Of a stretch of DNA of 64,000 nucleotides, positions 12,078 through 24,067 are shown one piece after another. Source of the stretch: Falciphora oryzae (lineage: Eukaryota; Ascomycota; Sordariomycetes; Magnaporthales; Magnaporthaceae); the NCBI GenBank assembly GCA_000733355.1, contig JNVV01000006.1, positions 540,556 through 604,555 of the forward strand, written 5' to 3'. Each line of letters starts with the position of its first letter. Position 1 is the first letter of the stretch. The translations under genes were made by a program, and so were the position numbers. A model generated the notes under the pieces. It made no database searches. It was given only the letters and a program-made list of their open reading frames with translations, and was not told the origin of the DNA.

Positions 12078-12912
12078 ATGTCCGACTGGGGTCATCTTCT
12101 GGGCAATCTGGTGACCAGCGTTTTCCGGGGTATCACGAGTCTGTTCGTCATCGGCATTTGAGGGAAAGCTGCCTGGGGGCGCTGTGGGCCTGCTTGTGCC
12201 TTTCGTTCGGCTTGCCGCTTGTGGTGCTCATCCGTCGCCTGCCGGCTATAGTCTGGATCTTTATGGTCGGACTCCCCGCTTCGGTGCTCATCGGAATCCG
12301 GGCCTGGCTCTCGTGCGCAAAGCGGCGGATCGACTGCGGCATGGCTAGGGATACAGAATCTGGCTCTCTCATAAGCCACAGCGAGGGAAGGACGGGCATG
12401 GGTGATACGAAAGTCGAGCTCGACAGCGAAAAGAGAGTCCGGCGGCGAACAAGCGGTCGCTGACACCAGCCGGCGGGCGGCCCGAGTAGCGGGATGGGCC
12501 CTGCGCTTTCGAGACAGCTGCCGGACATCTGGTCGGATCCTTTCTTTATTTGATGAGGAACCTACATTTTCGTCAAAACATTGTTCTAGGCGGCCGCTGT
12601 AGCCCCGGGAATATGGGTATGATGTTGGCGAGCACGTCTTCTTCGACGAGGGCCCGCGGGAAGGGGGAGACGACGTCGATCCGGGAAACAATCGAGCGGG
12701 AAGCCGAAGTGATCAAGAAGCTTAAGGAGGCCCTAAAGCAGGGCGAGCAGGATCTGGAGGCGCTGGAGAAGGAGAAGATGGAGCTGGAGGCTGCGTGGGG
12801 GTCCAAGTGGCCGGAGCAGCGAAAAGCCCTCAGTGGCCATTGGTGGCTCCTAGGCTGCTGCTGCACCGAGGCCTCGCGCCAGGATCCTCCTCCGCGACTT
12901 CCAGCCCGTTAG
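12078..12912 (+). CDS. Doubtful small gene: two membrane segments then coiled coil
   Basis: Three fragments suggest a protein but do not join cleanly. From the ATG at 12078 a short frame ends in a hydrophobic stretch at about 12155. Another frame at 12160-12463 encodes two strong hydrophobic helices (around ALWACLCLSFGLPLVVLI and IVWIFMVGLPASVLIGI) and then a charged tail. At 12616-12912 a third frame has a clear Glu/Lys heptad region (EAEVIKKLKEALKQGEQDLE). Introns joining them can be imagined, for example an acceptor TTCTAG at about 12587, but no set of junctions is compelling. It may be an unrecognised orphan gene, a pseudogene, or chance frames. Function unknown. Confidence 0.28.
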
Positions 12913-13016
12913 TGGGTTTAACATTCTTGGCGGACCGCGCCGACGCGGCAGGCGTCCTCACTAGCTGGGTCCGATCTCCGTTTTCGGGAGGTTCGGTTCC
13001 CTGACGGGCGTTTGAA

Positions 13017-15272
13017 TCATCCTGCTCGAGGAGGCCTTTTCCTTTTCAGATACCGAGTATATCGCTGCGGATACTCGGCTAGACGGCGTGCGTCGCGGCT
13101 GAACCTGCAGTCCTCTCCGTCCCGTTCGAAGAACTCATTGATCACTTCGTCGTAGGATTTGCCGGGATGTTTCTTGAAAACGCCGAACCTGTGTAGGGGA
13201 GTAAGCGTCCAGGGACAGCGGAGAATAAGGGTTATGGATATGTCGGCGCCGAGGGCAAGATCTTCCCCCCACGACCCCGCAAGGCGGGCGCAGGACGGGG
13301 ATTCGAGGGATTTGGCGACCAGGACACGATGGAACTTCTCGTATTCGAACCAGAAAACATAGGTCGATACGTAGTCTTCGGCCAGGCCGCCGAGCCAGAA
13401 AGGCGGGATAAAGGATTGGACCGGCACCGTCGCGGCCCATTCCCAATCGATGACGCCCTGGATGTTGAAAGCGTCATCCACGATAACGTTGGACCAACGC
13501 AGGTCCGTATGCGCCAGCACGAAAGGCCCGCAGTTCCACCGCGGCTCGGCGTGTGTAAAAATGCGCCCAGGTAGGTCGTGAAGCGCAAAAACGACCCGCC
13601 TCGCCGCCATAAGGCTCGTATTCGCCTCGGGCAGGTCGAGGGTGTTGCGGAGGATTTTGAAGTGGTAAAAGGCGTAGTCGATAGCAGAGGCGAACGTGGC
13701 TGGGGTCGCTGGCGCGCACGACGCCGGCGCGCACGACGCCGGCGCCTGGTCGACCTGGAGCTCGTTGAGCGGGACGGAAAGCATTGGGCCAACCAAGGGA
13801 GCGGGGCCGCCGCCCGGGTCGGGCATTAGGGACCCGGCCTGGTCGAACTCGAGCCCGCGCAGCTGCGCCAGGATGTCGATGATTTGCGAGTTTACGTGAT
13901 CCTTCTGCTCCCTGGAGGCCTTGCCCTCGCCGAAATAGAAGGTGGGCGCCTTGAGGCGGCCCGCATCCATCACCTGTCTCAGCTTCGGGATGAACTTGGC
14001 AGCTTTGAACGGGGTAACTTCGGCCTGACAAAGATGTAGCAGACAAATGCAGCTCAGGATCGGTCCCTATCAGTGTGTCCGGGTCACCCTCCATGGCAAC
14101 GCGAGGATTGCCCTCGGCATCCATTGCGTTGGACGTCCGCTTGAACCATCGGCGTCCGCTGAAGGCTTGCACTTTGCGCCTGAAGGATGCCTGTGCCCGG
14201 GCATACTCGAGGTGACAGACGCTGGAGATTTCCTGCAGAATAATTCGCCGGTGGAATTTGTCGTTGAGCTTGGCTCCGAGGAGGCCCAGAAGACGACAAA
14301 GGCAAGTCCAGATAGCAGCATGCTTCACAACGGAAAGAACGGCCTCGAAAAAGGCGGGGCTGATGTACCTGTCGGTCAGGGCGTTGATTGTGAGTCCCTT
14401 TTTGTCAGGGATGAGCTCGGGCTGGGTGACGAGACAGCAGTGAGTGGTATGGCAAAGGAGAGACGGCTGGCGAGCGGGCGTGCCGAGGAGTTTGCTAAGA
14501 CGACCCTCCTGCTTTCGCGCACTGGTAACCAGTTGTGGGAGGGACAAGGACAACGCCAGCATATCCTGGGGCGGGAACATGAGAGTCCTGAAGGCCTCGG
14601 TGACGACCGCCAGATTGCCGAAGCCAGATTCAGGGAGGTGGTTCAACAGGGCGATTTTCTTGGGGTCCCGGTATAGGATGCCAACAATGAAGTTGTTGAG
14701 GCTTGTTAGGAGCTTCGACTGTCTCCACAAGATCAGATGGCCCGATGAATAGGGAACCGAGATACAGGTGTTAGTGGTAGTGGACAGGCTAGAGGGGCCC
14801 TGGCCGGGGTCGACAACAGTGGTTTTGCCGTAGAGTCCTTATCCTGAAGAAGGGTGTAGAGCTTGGCACGAGGGGGAGGCTGTAGCCGAGGCGCGCGTCT
14901 GAGGGCGGATTTTATGATGGTGTGATCTCCAGGGCCGCCGTCGGGGCCCACGCCCAGCTGCTCGGGTAGAGACTTGATGGCACGAAACTTGATAAGATCC
15001 AGGACATTGTCGCAGCCAGGCTGGGTCATACCGTGCAGGCTTAGCTCGGGGAGTAAAAGGCTGAGGACACCAAGCGAAGGGCTTGCCGAACGGCGGAGGG
15101 CCGTGTCGTCATAAGCACATGTGGCCATGACGCACTCGGCTCGCTGCTGGTGGCCGAACGATCGCCAGATGACCACGATCTTTTCGGCGTGTCTCTCGTA
15201 CTTTCGAGAGAGGTCGTCGTGCTCCTCTCTTGCCTGGCATGCCAGGTCCTCGTTGGTCCGTTCAGTGGCCAT
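13017..15272 (-). pseudogene. Decayed chimera: fungal orphan protein fused to C-lobe of an aminoglycoside-phosphotransferase-like kinase
   Basis: From the ATG at 15272 the frame matches a fungal protein family of unknown function (motifs IWRSFGHQQRAEC, GGPGDHTII, then FPPQDMLALSL, YISPAFFEAV, ICHLEYARAQ-like HLEYARAQASF, RWFKR). Continuity needs a -1 shift near 14835, where a TAA otherwise closes the productive frame, and another single-base shift near 14055, after DPELHL and before LLHLCQAEV. Without a break the frame then runs into an APH/choline-kinase C-lobe: HTDLRWSNVIVD (catalytic Asp and Asn) and VIDWEW (metal-binding Asp), ending at 13017. The APH N-lobe with its ATP-binding loop and Lys is absent. 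A 15-bp unit is duplicated at about 13710-13741 (Pro-Ala-Ser-Cys-Ala repeat). Two frame breaks and a missing half-domain argue for a dead gene; assembly errors are the alternative. Confidence 0.6.
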
Positions 15273-16630
15273 CTTGTGCCGAGACTTGGGCCGGGCTGCT
15301 TTCAGTCCGAGGCTTGCAGGCCTGGGTAGACTGCCCAGGCTGGGCTGGCTGAGGCTCGGGGTAAGGGGTAGGATGATGAGATGCTGAGCTCCATAACAGA
15401 CGGATGAGGGCTCGCTGGATCAGCGAGCTTTCTGAACTCCATGGCAGAATTACCCGAACACCGTATCGGGGAACGATACTATAGCCGGGCACCGTGTGGG
15501 TACGCGTGCAATGCTTCTCGTGTCTCTTTTTCACGTTTTATTTCTATATATACACCTCTTGTCTTGATCTCTTTCTGCTCAATCTGGCGAAAATGGTGCT
15601 GAGGTCGAAAGATTGATGCCCCTGCAGAGCAGGGCTAGACGTGTTTGATATATGGGGGCGCTCAGTGCTGTGGGGGCTGTGTGGGGTAGCGAAGGCTTAG
15701 CGCAAACAAGCCAGCAATCTCAAAAGCTTGTGCTGTTGCCGCCTGGGCCGACGTCACCCCTCACGCACGCTGTCTTTCTTCCCCTAGCCTCTCGTCCACT
15801 TGATTTCGTTGACAGTCCTCCTTCGGCGAGACCGGCCCAATGGTTGCTTCCGAGGCAACTCCGGCCCGTTGGCCTATCAGAGAGCATCTGGGCCTTCCCG
15901 GGTGACCCGACACTGCATGCGAGTGGGTGTGGGCCTGGTCATTTCTCTCCGAAATGCAGCCTACTCCCGTCGTAGTTGTTTGTTTGTGCGACTGTGCAGC
16001 TCTGCAGCTCTGGCAATCATTCTCGGCCCAGGTTGACAAGCTCTTGTGGATCTGCGTACTACGTGCCCCATACGCCGGGGTCGGGTTCGCACGAGGTAGC
16101 AGTTGCATGGGCCGGCCGGAAAGGGTCTTATCTTGACACGACCCAATTGCAGCTGTTGCCGGCAGCACATGGATGGGGATGGGGGAGCGGCATGACATGA
16201 CCTGCCTTCCAGCCCTGGCACCTGTTCCCTGTTCGTCAGATGCTGGGGCAACCCCTCAGATAAAATCGCAACAGCTCCCGCCGCACCTACCTTCGGGATT
16301 GCACTGCCATGATGCTTTTCACTCTCCATCCATTGTCTTATAGGGAGAGGGTAGGCGCTGCTGTGACTGGAGAGGTAATGTGGTAAGCAAGCTGCCGACA
16401 CGACTACCTTTCCATCAAATCCCGGTCCAACCTGTCTGTCCAAGGGACCCCGAGTCCTAGTCGCATCATCTCGGCGCACCCCGCATCCCACCTAGCCGGC
16501 GTCAGCGCTGCGTGGCCGCCACTCTTTTCGGCTTCGCTCCTTTTTTGGATACGATTCTCCCCTTACTCCTAAGATTATCATCCTCCCCCCTCCCGCACTC
16601 GCGCCGGTCTCCCCTCGCTCATCCTCAACG
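15273..16630. other. Intergenic region upstream of GIT1-like transporter
   Basis: This 1.36-kb divergent gap has no supported gene. Its C/T-rich strand just before 16631 (CTCCCCTTACTCC and CCCCCCTCCCGC) looks like a fungal core promoter and 5' UTR. Nothing else recognised. Confidence 0.5.
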
Positions 16631-18807
16631 ATGGTGGGTTTTGGACGCAAAAAGTCCGGAGACGAGTCGGTGGCAGCTCCGGAAACTCCCGGCCGGCCCG
16701 CCGGGGACGACGCCGAGATGGAAATAGTACAGAGCCAGCCGTTTTGGACCGCCATCATGCCAGTAATCGCGTGCGGCGCTGGACTTTTCTCGGACGGTAT
16801 GTATGCCGTAATGGTGCTCCTGAAGTGGTAGACTGGTGAGTGTATGTGAGCATCAGGTGACTGACGGTTAGGTCGTCACGGCCCGTAGGCTATATCAACA
16901 ACGTCATCGGCTCCGTGTCAACCGTCCTCAGCAAGGAGTATGGCTCTGCATACACGGATTCAAACGCCAAGAAGGTCGTCAGCGCTATAGCGTTTGCCGG
17001 AACTGTACGAATGTTCAGATGTCTCTCCCATTCTTGTCTCAAACAACCGCTCGGCGATTCAACCTCTGACCAATTCACGCCGCTGTAGGTTGTTGGCCAA
17101 CTTTTGTTTGGCTGGCTCTCGGACCACTGGTCACGACGAAACTCTCTTCTCGTCTCGACCATAATCCTAATAGTCTTCACAGCGCTCGCGACTGGCTCCT
17201 ACTGGTACGGAGAGACCGCGGGTATGTTTAGCATGCTGACCGCCTGGCGTTTCTTTGTAAGTCAGCTCGACTAACTGTTTGTTCTCCATCTTTTCGTTTC
17301 ACCTTGCCTAAGGAGATGCTTACGGTCATGAAATAGGTCGGGATTGGGATAGGAGGTGAGACGGACCGTCATTCTCGGAATGGGAACCCTATAGAGACCC
17401 GTTGGCTCACACCCACATAGGAGAGTACCCCGCAGGAAGCGTTGGCTGCGCAGAATCGACGGGAGAGCTCAAGAGCGGGACTCGGAACATGTGGTTCATC
17501 CTGTAAGTTTCTTGCATTGATATCCTCAGGATAATGGCCCCTTGCTGATCCCCACCAAGGTTCACCAACAGTATGATTGATTGGGGCTTCGTGATGGGTG
17601 CATTTGTGCCGTGTAAGTTGTCTTCAGCCGTTGTTGGAGCCAGCGTGAAACATGGGCGACTGACGGTGCTGCCAAACCACAGACGTAGTTGCGGCCGCCG
17701 CCCAGAACACGTACCTGGAAACCATCTGGCGCACCAGTCTGGGGCTAGGCGTCGTGTTTCCCTTGGTGCTCCTGGGGCTTCGATTCCGCCTTCAAGAACC
17801 GGAGGAGTTCAAGCGACACTCCATGAAGCATGCCAAGATGCCCTATTGGTTGGTCCTCAAGTTCTACGGCTGGCGGCTCTTGATGGTCAGCTTGATTTGG
17901 TTCATCTATGACGTGAGTCTTCTTTATCCTACCTCGCCTTCCAAACCTCGACTAACCCCAAATTGCAGTTCCTCACTTATGCTTTTGGCATTTACTCATC
18001 AACGATCCTGGCAAACATCTTCCCTTCCGATGCGCCCTTGACCGTCATCTTCGGTTGGAACACGGTCATCAACCTGTTCTACATCCCTGGAACGATGCTT
18101 GGCGCACCCCTCAGCGACTTGATAGGGCCTCGCTACGCCCTCGTTACCGGAGTCACGCTGCAGGCCATCATTGGATTCATAATGGCCGCTCTCTACCCCA
18201 GTCTCTCCCAGCCGTCTATGGTTGGGGCGTTTGCGGTGGTCTACGGCATCTTCCTTACCATGGGCGAGCTCGGCCCTGGAAACAACATCGGGTTGTTGGC
18301 GGCAAAAACCTGCGCAACCGGAGTTCGTGGGCGTGAGTATACAGCAAGGTCATCCTCTGGCCTAGAGCTAGGAAGCCGGGCCGACCTGGAGTGTAAAGGT
18401 GCTCTGCTGACACGACCTTTGCTGCAGAGTATTACGGCATAGCCGCGGCCATTGGCAAAATTGGCGCGTTTGTAGGGACTTATGTCTACCCGTACATTGA
18501 AGCGGCAGGCGGAGACAGCAAGACGGCATCGGCTCAGTACCCCTTTTACGTCTCGTCGAGCCTGTGCATCGTGTCGGCCGCCCTCGCTCTCTTTTGCCTG
18601 CCCAACGTCGGCCAAGACACCATCACGTACGAGGACGCGCGCTTCCGTCAATACCTTGAGAGTCAGGGTTACGACACGCGCCAACTAGGGCTCAAGAAGG
18701 GTGAGAGCCTCGACGACATGACAGCCGACGAAGACGGCGCCACCGCAGCCGCCGCGGCCGGCGCTGCCGTCCCGACATCGAACGCCCTGGGCGCCACCAA
18801 GGCTTAG
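16631..18807 (+). CDS. GIT1-family MFS transporter (glycerophosphodiester/phosphate:H+ symporter type)
   Basis: Plasma-membrane MFS protein of the phosphate:H+ symporter group that includes yeast Git1, which takes up glycerophosphoinositol and glycerophosphocholine. Nine exons close in phase: 16631-16796, 16889-17004, 17089-17256, a 19-bp microexon 17337-17355, 17421-17502, 17560-17612, 17683-17912, 17969-18332 and 18428-18807, giving 525 residues. Visible motifs include GWLSDHWSRR between helices 2 and 3, VGIGIGGEYPAGS in helix 4, and GELGPGNNIGLLAAKT, which is characteristic of the Git1 group. Both termini are cytosolic and polar, with a 30-residue N-tail and an Ala-rich C-tail. Seven of eight introns are under 96 bp. 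All transmembrane segments appear intact. Substrate within the family cannot be fixed from sequence. Confidence 0.85.
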
Positions 18808-19181
18808 TGGGTTTAAATAGGCGGCACTATTTGTGCGTGTCGGTAAGCGGTAATATGACAGCGCTAATAGTGGTAGGGATGGTCCCAACGGAGGTCGAGA
18901 ATGCGTAGGTGACTTTTCTAGCTTGGGGAGAACTGTATTGTCTACATCTTGGTGAGTTTTATGGGAGGGACGAGCAAAGACAAGGACAAAAAGCTCACTG
19001 GATACACCTAGTGTACCTGGTTACGGAGACCGTTTTGGATTTATTTTTGTGGCGGTCTTCTCACACTGCGTTTATATTCGAACTTAAACCGGGGGCCTTT
19101 GAATAGTGTGATAGCACTGCTGGAAAACTACTCCTCGCTTTGTACCAACAAAATCCCTCGTCTCTTGAGGCTCTTTTCACT
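18808..19181. other. Convergent 3' intergenic
   Basis: This 374-bp gap lies between converging genes. It is AT-rich in its centre and no gene is seen. Confidence 0.5.
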
Positions 19182-20892
19182 TTACGTTTGCCTCCGAAAT
19201 ACTAGGGGCGGAAGCCCTTCCTCCATCACCCAAGACACGAAGTCGAACGGACCGGCGCCGGTCCCGTCTCCATCCCGAACGAAAAACAGCAGGAATTGCT
19301 CGTACACAAAGTAGTCAACCAAGCAGCGTAGCTGCTGCTCGTCCCTGGACGCCGGCAGGAACCCAAAAATGTCGCGATGGTAATGCTCTAGGCGATGTCG
19401 TTGCGAGGCCCTGCCATTGAACTCCATGCTCAGGCCCTCGTCGCCCGAGCTCTCAAACACCCGGATCGTCATCCTGATGCTGTTGTTGTAGTACGTGCCG
19501 ACCACGTTGCCATGCGGCGGCATCGCGGTGCCCTGCTCCCTGTTCTGCTCGTACTTCTCCCGCATCGCCTGCATGTTCTTGAGCTGCTCTATGGCGGCGC
19601 TCTCAGCGATTGCCTCGAAATCGAGCCTGGGCTCCATCCGGAACAGTTCCTGGGCGAGTGCTTGCGCAACCCAGTGCGAGCAGTCGCCGGCGCCCTGGGC
19701 GTTGGTGAGGACAACAATCGAGGACCTGGTCTCGGGGAAGAGGTAGACTGTGTTCAGGTACCCCGTCACCTGACCGCCGTGGTAGAATAGCATGCGCGGC
19801 GTGGAGTCCCTGCCGATGACGTGCTCCGTCTGGGCGCCGTTGGTAGACAGCCATCCCAGCTGCGTGGAGGGCAGGAGGTGGCAGGCCCAGCCGAGAGCGT
19901 ACGAGTTCTCTCGCAGGCTGTTCTCGGGCAGGTGGAAGCGGTGGCCCAGTATTGTGCTCATGTTCCTGAGAGGGTTTGCTGTGGTGGATGCTGGCGATTC
20001 TTGGGAAGTCGCCGTCTCCTCATCCAGGCGCTCCATGACAGCCGAGGTCCATTTGAGCATGTCCGGCACGGTCGACCAGACGGCCATGGCCGCGCCCGTG
20101 ATGATCTTGTCAGAGGCCTCCGGGACCGGCAGACGAGCAGGCTTTCTGTCGTGGAGGGTCGTGTGCGGCTCGGCCAGGTTGGCATCTGGCAGGCTGTCTC
20201 GGTTGGTGCAGGACCGCGTCATGCCCAAGGATTTGAAGATGCGCTCCCGAACAAACGAGCCCCATCCGCCACGCCGAGCATCCTCGCCGCCGACAGCCTC
20301 GATGACGCGACCGGCGATGGCGTACATCCAGTTGGTGTAGTGGAGCTTCGACCGGAAGTCGGGGTAGACTGGAAGATTGCTGACGACATGGAAGAGCTCT
20401 TCGGGCGGGATGAGGGCCTCCCCGCAGGCTCCATACCAGGACATGTCAATCTGGGGGAGCCCGGTTGAGTGCGAGAGCGCGTCGAGAAGGGTGGCGCGCG
20501 AGCCAATGACAGGATCGACTTTCTGATCGAACGGAACATGGCTTGAGAGCGGCTCATCCCACTGTAGCTTACCCTCGTCCACGAGAATGCCACAAGCAGC
20601 GGATACGAAGGCCTTGGTGAGGGAGCCGATCAGGTACGTGGTGTCGCTGTCCACAGGGACGGCCTCTTTGGAGTCCACATCGCGAACGCCGCTTGGGTAA
20701 GTGAAAACGATGGTTCCATGGTGAGAGACACCCACGGACATGGAGGGTGTCCCTGTGGATTCCCTGATCCGATTCAGAGTCGGGATGAGGGACCGGAGTC
20801 TGCTCTGAGGATGTCAGCTGAAAGATCCTCTGCTCCCACTTTGTGTCGGGGCTTTGGAGTGTCTTGCCTGGCACTATCATCTGCCATCTCAT
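19182..20892 (-). CDS. Beta-lactamase-related serine hydrolase (class C / LACTB-like), paralogue A
   Basis: Penicillin-binding-protein fold hydrolase; fungal members are esterases, transesterases or lactamases. A short first exon (20892-20875) joined through a 70-bp intron with a CTGAC branch site to 20804-19182 gives 546 residues and keeps the expected N-terminal helix (RLRSLIPTLNRIRESTGTP) in frame. The alternative start at Met 20741 would drop it. The nucleophile motif SLTK is at about residues 67-70 and the YxN motif (YTN) at about 162-164. A Gly-rich HGG motif follows near the substrate edge (FYHGGQVTGY). No signal peptide is visible, so it is probably cytosolic. The C-terminal lipocalin-like extension after residue 430 matches fungal relatives. 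A second, clearly diverged copy lies 8.4 kb away at 29281-31056. Confidence 0.8.
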
Positions 20893-21771
20893 GCTCTAAT
20901 CTGTTGCCGCTCTTGAGGATCCGATGCTTGCCCGGCAGACGGAGATAAAGGATGCTATCCCCTAATGCACGTGCCAGGTGTTATCGGGAGTCTAGGGATT
21001 GGGGTCCCGTGGTCTTCGGTATATGGTAGGTCACAGGAGTGGGGTGGGATAGGCCATAGAATTGTTTGTGGTGTTGGAAGACGCCTAGCCCAGCACAACG
21101 TGATACTGAGAAACGCGCCGTTGCCTGCTTCGTGGGCGAATCACTGCCACGCATGTAAGCGAGGCGGCAGGTACTCTGGCCTTCCGTCCTACCTAGCCCT
21201 GAGGTGGTGAAAATTGCAGGCAGCGTGCTGTCTTGGGCGCGGCACGGCGCGCACGATGCCGGGCACGCATCGTGTTACAAACTCATCCACTCTAGGGCAG
21301 GATTTTGACACGTCGAGTGGCCTAACTCGAATACAACAGAGGTACATTCATGCGGGCACAGGATTTTAATTGTGTGCGCTTGCAGCATGCATCCTCATGC
21401 ATCGGATGCTCTTGGCGTGGCCTAACGGGCTGTTGTGTAGGAATAAATGTATCAACGTGATTGACATACCACCACACCACGAAAATGGATGAGGGGCAAG
21501 GCCAAAGATGGTCCCTCCAGCCTGACCAACAACTCTCTTTCCGGGGTTTCCACGGTCCCCCTACCCTTCTTGTTCTGGGATGGAGCTGCTGGCTGGTTCA
21601 TTCAGGGAACGCAGAATGTTGGCAGATGCGCGTGGGTCTTGGCTGGGGGGAGGTTTCCCAACCCTAGACCCGATTATAAATCTAGAGCGTTCCTAGGAGC
21701 TACTAGGCAACCTACATACACTAATCCAAGTGCCTTGACTCACCATACTCCTCTCGCGCGTTGCTGCCGTC
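20893..21771. other. Divergent intergenic region with short inverted repeat
   Basis: This 879-bp gap lies between outward-facing genes and has no supported frame. It contains an 8-bp inverted repeat (21252-21274) and likely promoters for both neighbours. Confidence 0.5.
21252..21274. repeat. 8-bp inverted repeat, CACGATGC / GCATCGTG
   Basis: Two perfect arms at 21252-21259 and 21267-21274 are separated by seven bases in the divergent promoter gap. It may be an operator-like site for a dimeric factor or chance. Confidence 0.4.
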
Positions 21772-23029
21772 ATGCCATCTATCCCTGTTGCGCCCGGCAA
21801 AGCGGTCGATGCCGTTGTGAACTACCTCGTCCTGACAGACACCTTGAAAAAGGAGAAGCCGTACATATCATCCGTCCCGTTCGCCAATGGAGCGCCGACG
21901 TCCAATCTGAACCAGATACCATATACGGTGTCAGCACAAGACGTCAGGGCTACCGATGAGGACCACACGCTGGACATCAATGGCTTCCAGTTCGTGACAC
22001 ACACGTTCGAGAACAATCCTACAAAGAAGATCGAGACCTACAAGCACCCGTACTTGGACGAGGTCGCGCGGTTCCTGAAGTCTCTTCTCGGAGCGACTGA
22101 CATCCTCATATATGACTGTAACGTGAGTGTCTACCCATGGATCCAGGGCTGACAACTCCAGGGGCACTCCGGTGCCATCCTTGACGCTCGTCGCTTAAAC
22201 TACAGACCGCACTGCTTAGGTGCGCAAGCTTGGCGACCAGAGATTCTTCCAAGCCGCCACCTCGGTCCACATAGGTATGCGTCTCCCCGCGTATCTGCCT
22301 ACCTGTCTAAGGTGGCCCGTCGCTGGAGACCTCCATACATAACTTCACTGTAAGGAGCGCAGAGTGACAGGCTCAGGAGGCGCTAAGCAACGAACTAATG
22401 GCTGAGACGTCTTTAACGCTAGATCACACCCCTGGCAACTGCCTTTGGAGGCTGCAGGAGGCACTCGAGGTTCAGAGTCCCGAAGGGAGCAGCTACAAGC
22501 GTTGAATGGCAGTCATGTGCGTCTACTATCGTGTCGTTGTCTCCCAGTCGTGTTTACCATGACCATATGCATGAGACTTGAAGGCTTGTTGACCGAGAGG
22601 CCCTGTTCCTAGCTTCTGGCGACCACTGGATCACTCCGTCACTGACTGGCCCCTGGCGGTGTGCGACTTCACGTCCATTCGGCGTGAGGAATTGCATGCT
22701 GTGGACACGGTGCTCCCCCACCGAGTAAACGAGGTCTGCCATCTCGAGTACAGCGACAGGCACCGATGGTTCTACATGAGCAACCAGCAGCCGAACGAAG
22801 GCATCGTTATAAAGGTCTTCGACAGCGACCAGAACCGTGCGACATGTACCCTATTGTCTTTCCCCGATGTATAGCCCTCTATGCGTCTTCGAGGCCCCTG
22901 GGATGAAGATTGCTAACGATTAGGCGTCTAACAGTCTCTGCACACGCCGCTTTTGACGTCACCAAGCACGGCGGTCCCCTCGGGCCTCCTAGGCACAGCG
23001 CAGACGTGAGAGCCTTCGCTTTATTCTAG
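21772..23029 (+). CDS. AsaB/CmcJ-like hydroxylase/desaturase family protein, probably damaged at 3' end
   Basis: Member of the fungal family named from AsaB, a desaturase-like tailoring enzyme of secondary metabolism, and related to bacterial CmcJ. Exon 1 (21772-22122) and exon 2 (22220-22274) splice in phase. Exon 3 starts at 22423 with DHTPGN, which carries the conserved D-H-T start of the core. The block from about 22636 to 22870 (FWRPLDHSVTDWPLAVCDF then HRWFYMSNQQ) is well conserved, and the true family C-terminus (RHSADVRAFALF, stop at 23029) is present. However, the junction after SSYKR near 22500 has only a weak GTTGAA donor. The final exon cannot be reached in frame: exon 4 ends in phase 0 at a GTATAG donor, whereas the last exon needs phase 1. 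The gene is either broken or mis-sequenced here. Confidence 0.6.
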
Positions 23030-24067
23030 CGTTCTCACACCTGTCGGAGGTTTTGTTGAGACATCTGCCACCTGCGACGGAAAGATGATGCCACGTTTCG
23101 GAGGATTGCAACGATATTGTCTCATTTATCCAGATGCACTACATTCGCCTACGTGCTCTGACCGTATGCTACATGTAGCTGCGTCTCCCTGTGCTGATGC
23201 CAACAACGTCCTTTCAGGGAGATATAGCGTACCTCGTCTAGGAACTTTGAGTATCGGGGGATCCGGCTGAGAGATCCTGGCGCCAGGCGATCCAAGGCTT
23301 CGCCCAAGGTTTCTCTTGAGTTGGCTTCCAGTCAGCCTTTTCAGTGTTCCCTTCGGTTTTCTCAGCCGCTAGCAGCTTCTTCCATGGCTGCTCCCGCTTG
23401 TCCTGCTCCGCCTGAGTTCCCTGTTTGCTCGAAGACATGGAAGCGACGGCAATCACGGGTTCGGGCTTTTGACAGTTGTCAGCTGTGTCCAAGGTGATCA
23501 TTCTGCTTCATTTTTTCCGCACACATACCATGCTTGTGGGTAGGCTTGGCTGTGAATCGAATGTGGAAGGGCTCGGTTTCGTGTGCTTTTGGGCAGTTCT
23601 TGCGTTGCTTTTGGGTGTCTTGCAATATCATTGCAGGGCTAGATTGTCATCGCTGGACTGGGCCAGGCAATTTACCAAAGCAAGTCCCACTCCAATCCCT
23701 TTATAGACGCCGCAGAGTTAAAGCGTCATTTTGTTGCCGAACTACCTACCGATGTCGACACCCTTTTCTCTCATCAGCCGCCTCTCCATCTTTGTCCACG
23801 CAGACATCCTGATCCCCGCGCTCAAGGGTCATGGGGATCAGGATGGGTGGTGGAGACGCGAACAGGAGGCCAATAACGTGGGTTACATCTGCATCTACCA
23901 TAGTAGCAGACTTGTACAGTTTGTTAACCCAGCGGCAGTGCAACCCTGCACTCTGGAACGACGGCTCTAGCCGCTGATGGTGTGATATTGTATGGGTGAG
24001 GCCCTCTGGTTGGGCGTAGGGACTACTAGATACACACATGCGAGGATTTATCAATCTATTGGGTCGC
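23030..24067. other. Intergenic, about 1 kb
   Basis: No gene recognised. A minus-strand Lys/Gln/Trp-rich frame at 23238-23501 (87 codons) is open but lacks any family resemblance or neighbouring exon that I can join to it. Confidence 0.4.

Noticed and set aside
23238..23501. Small Lys/Gln/Trp-rich minus-strand frame
   Set aside because: No family resemblance and no neighbouring exon; too short to claim.
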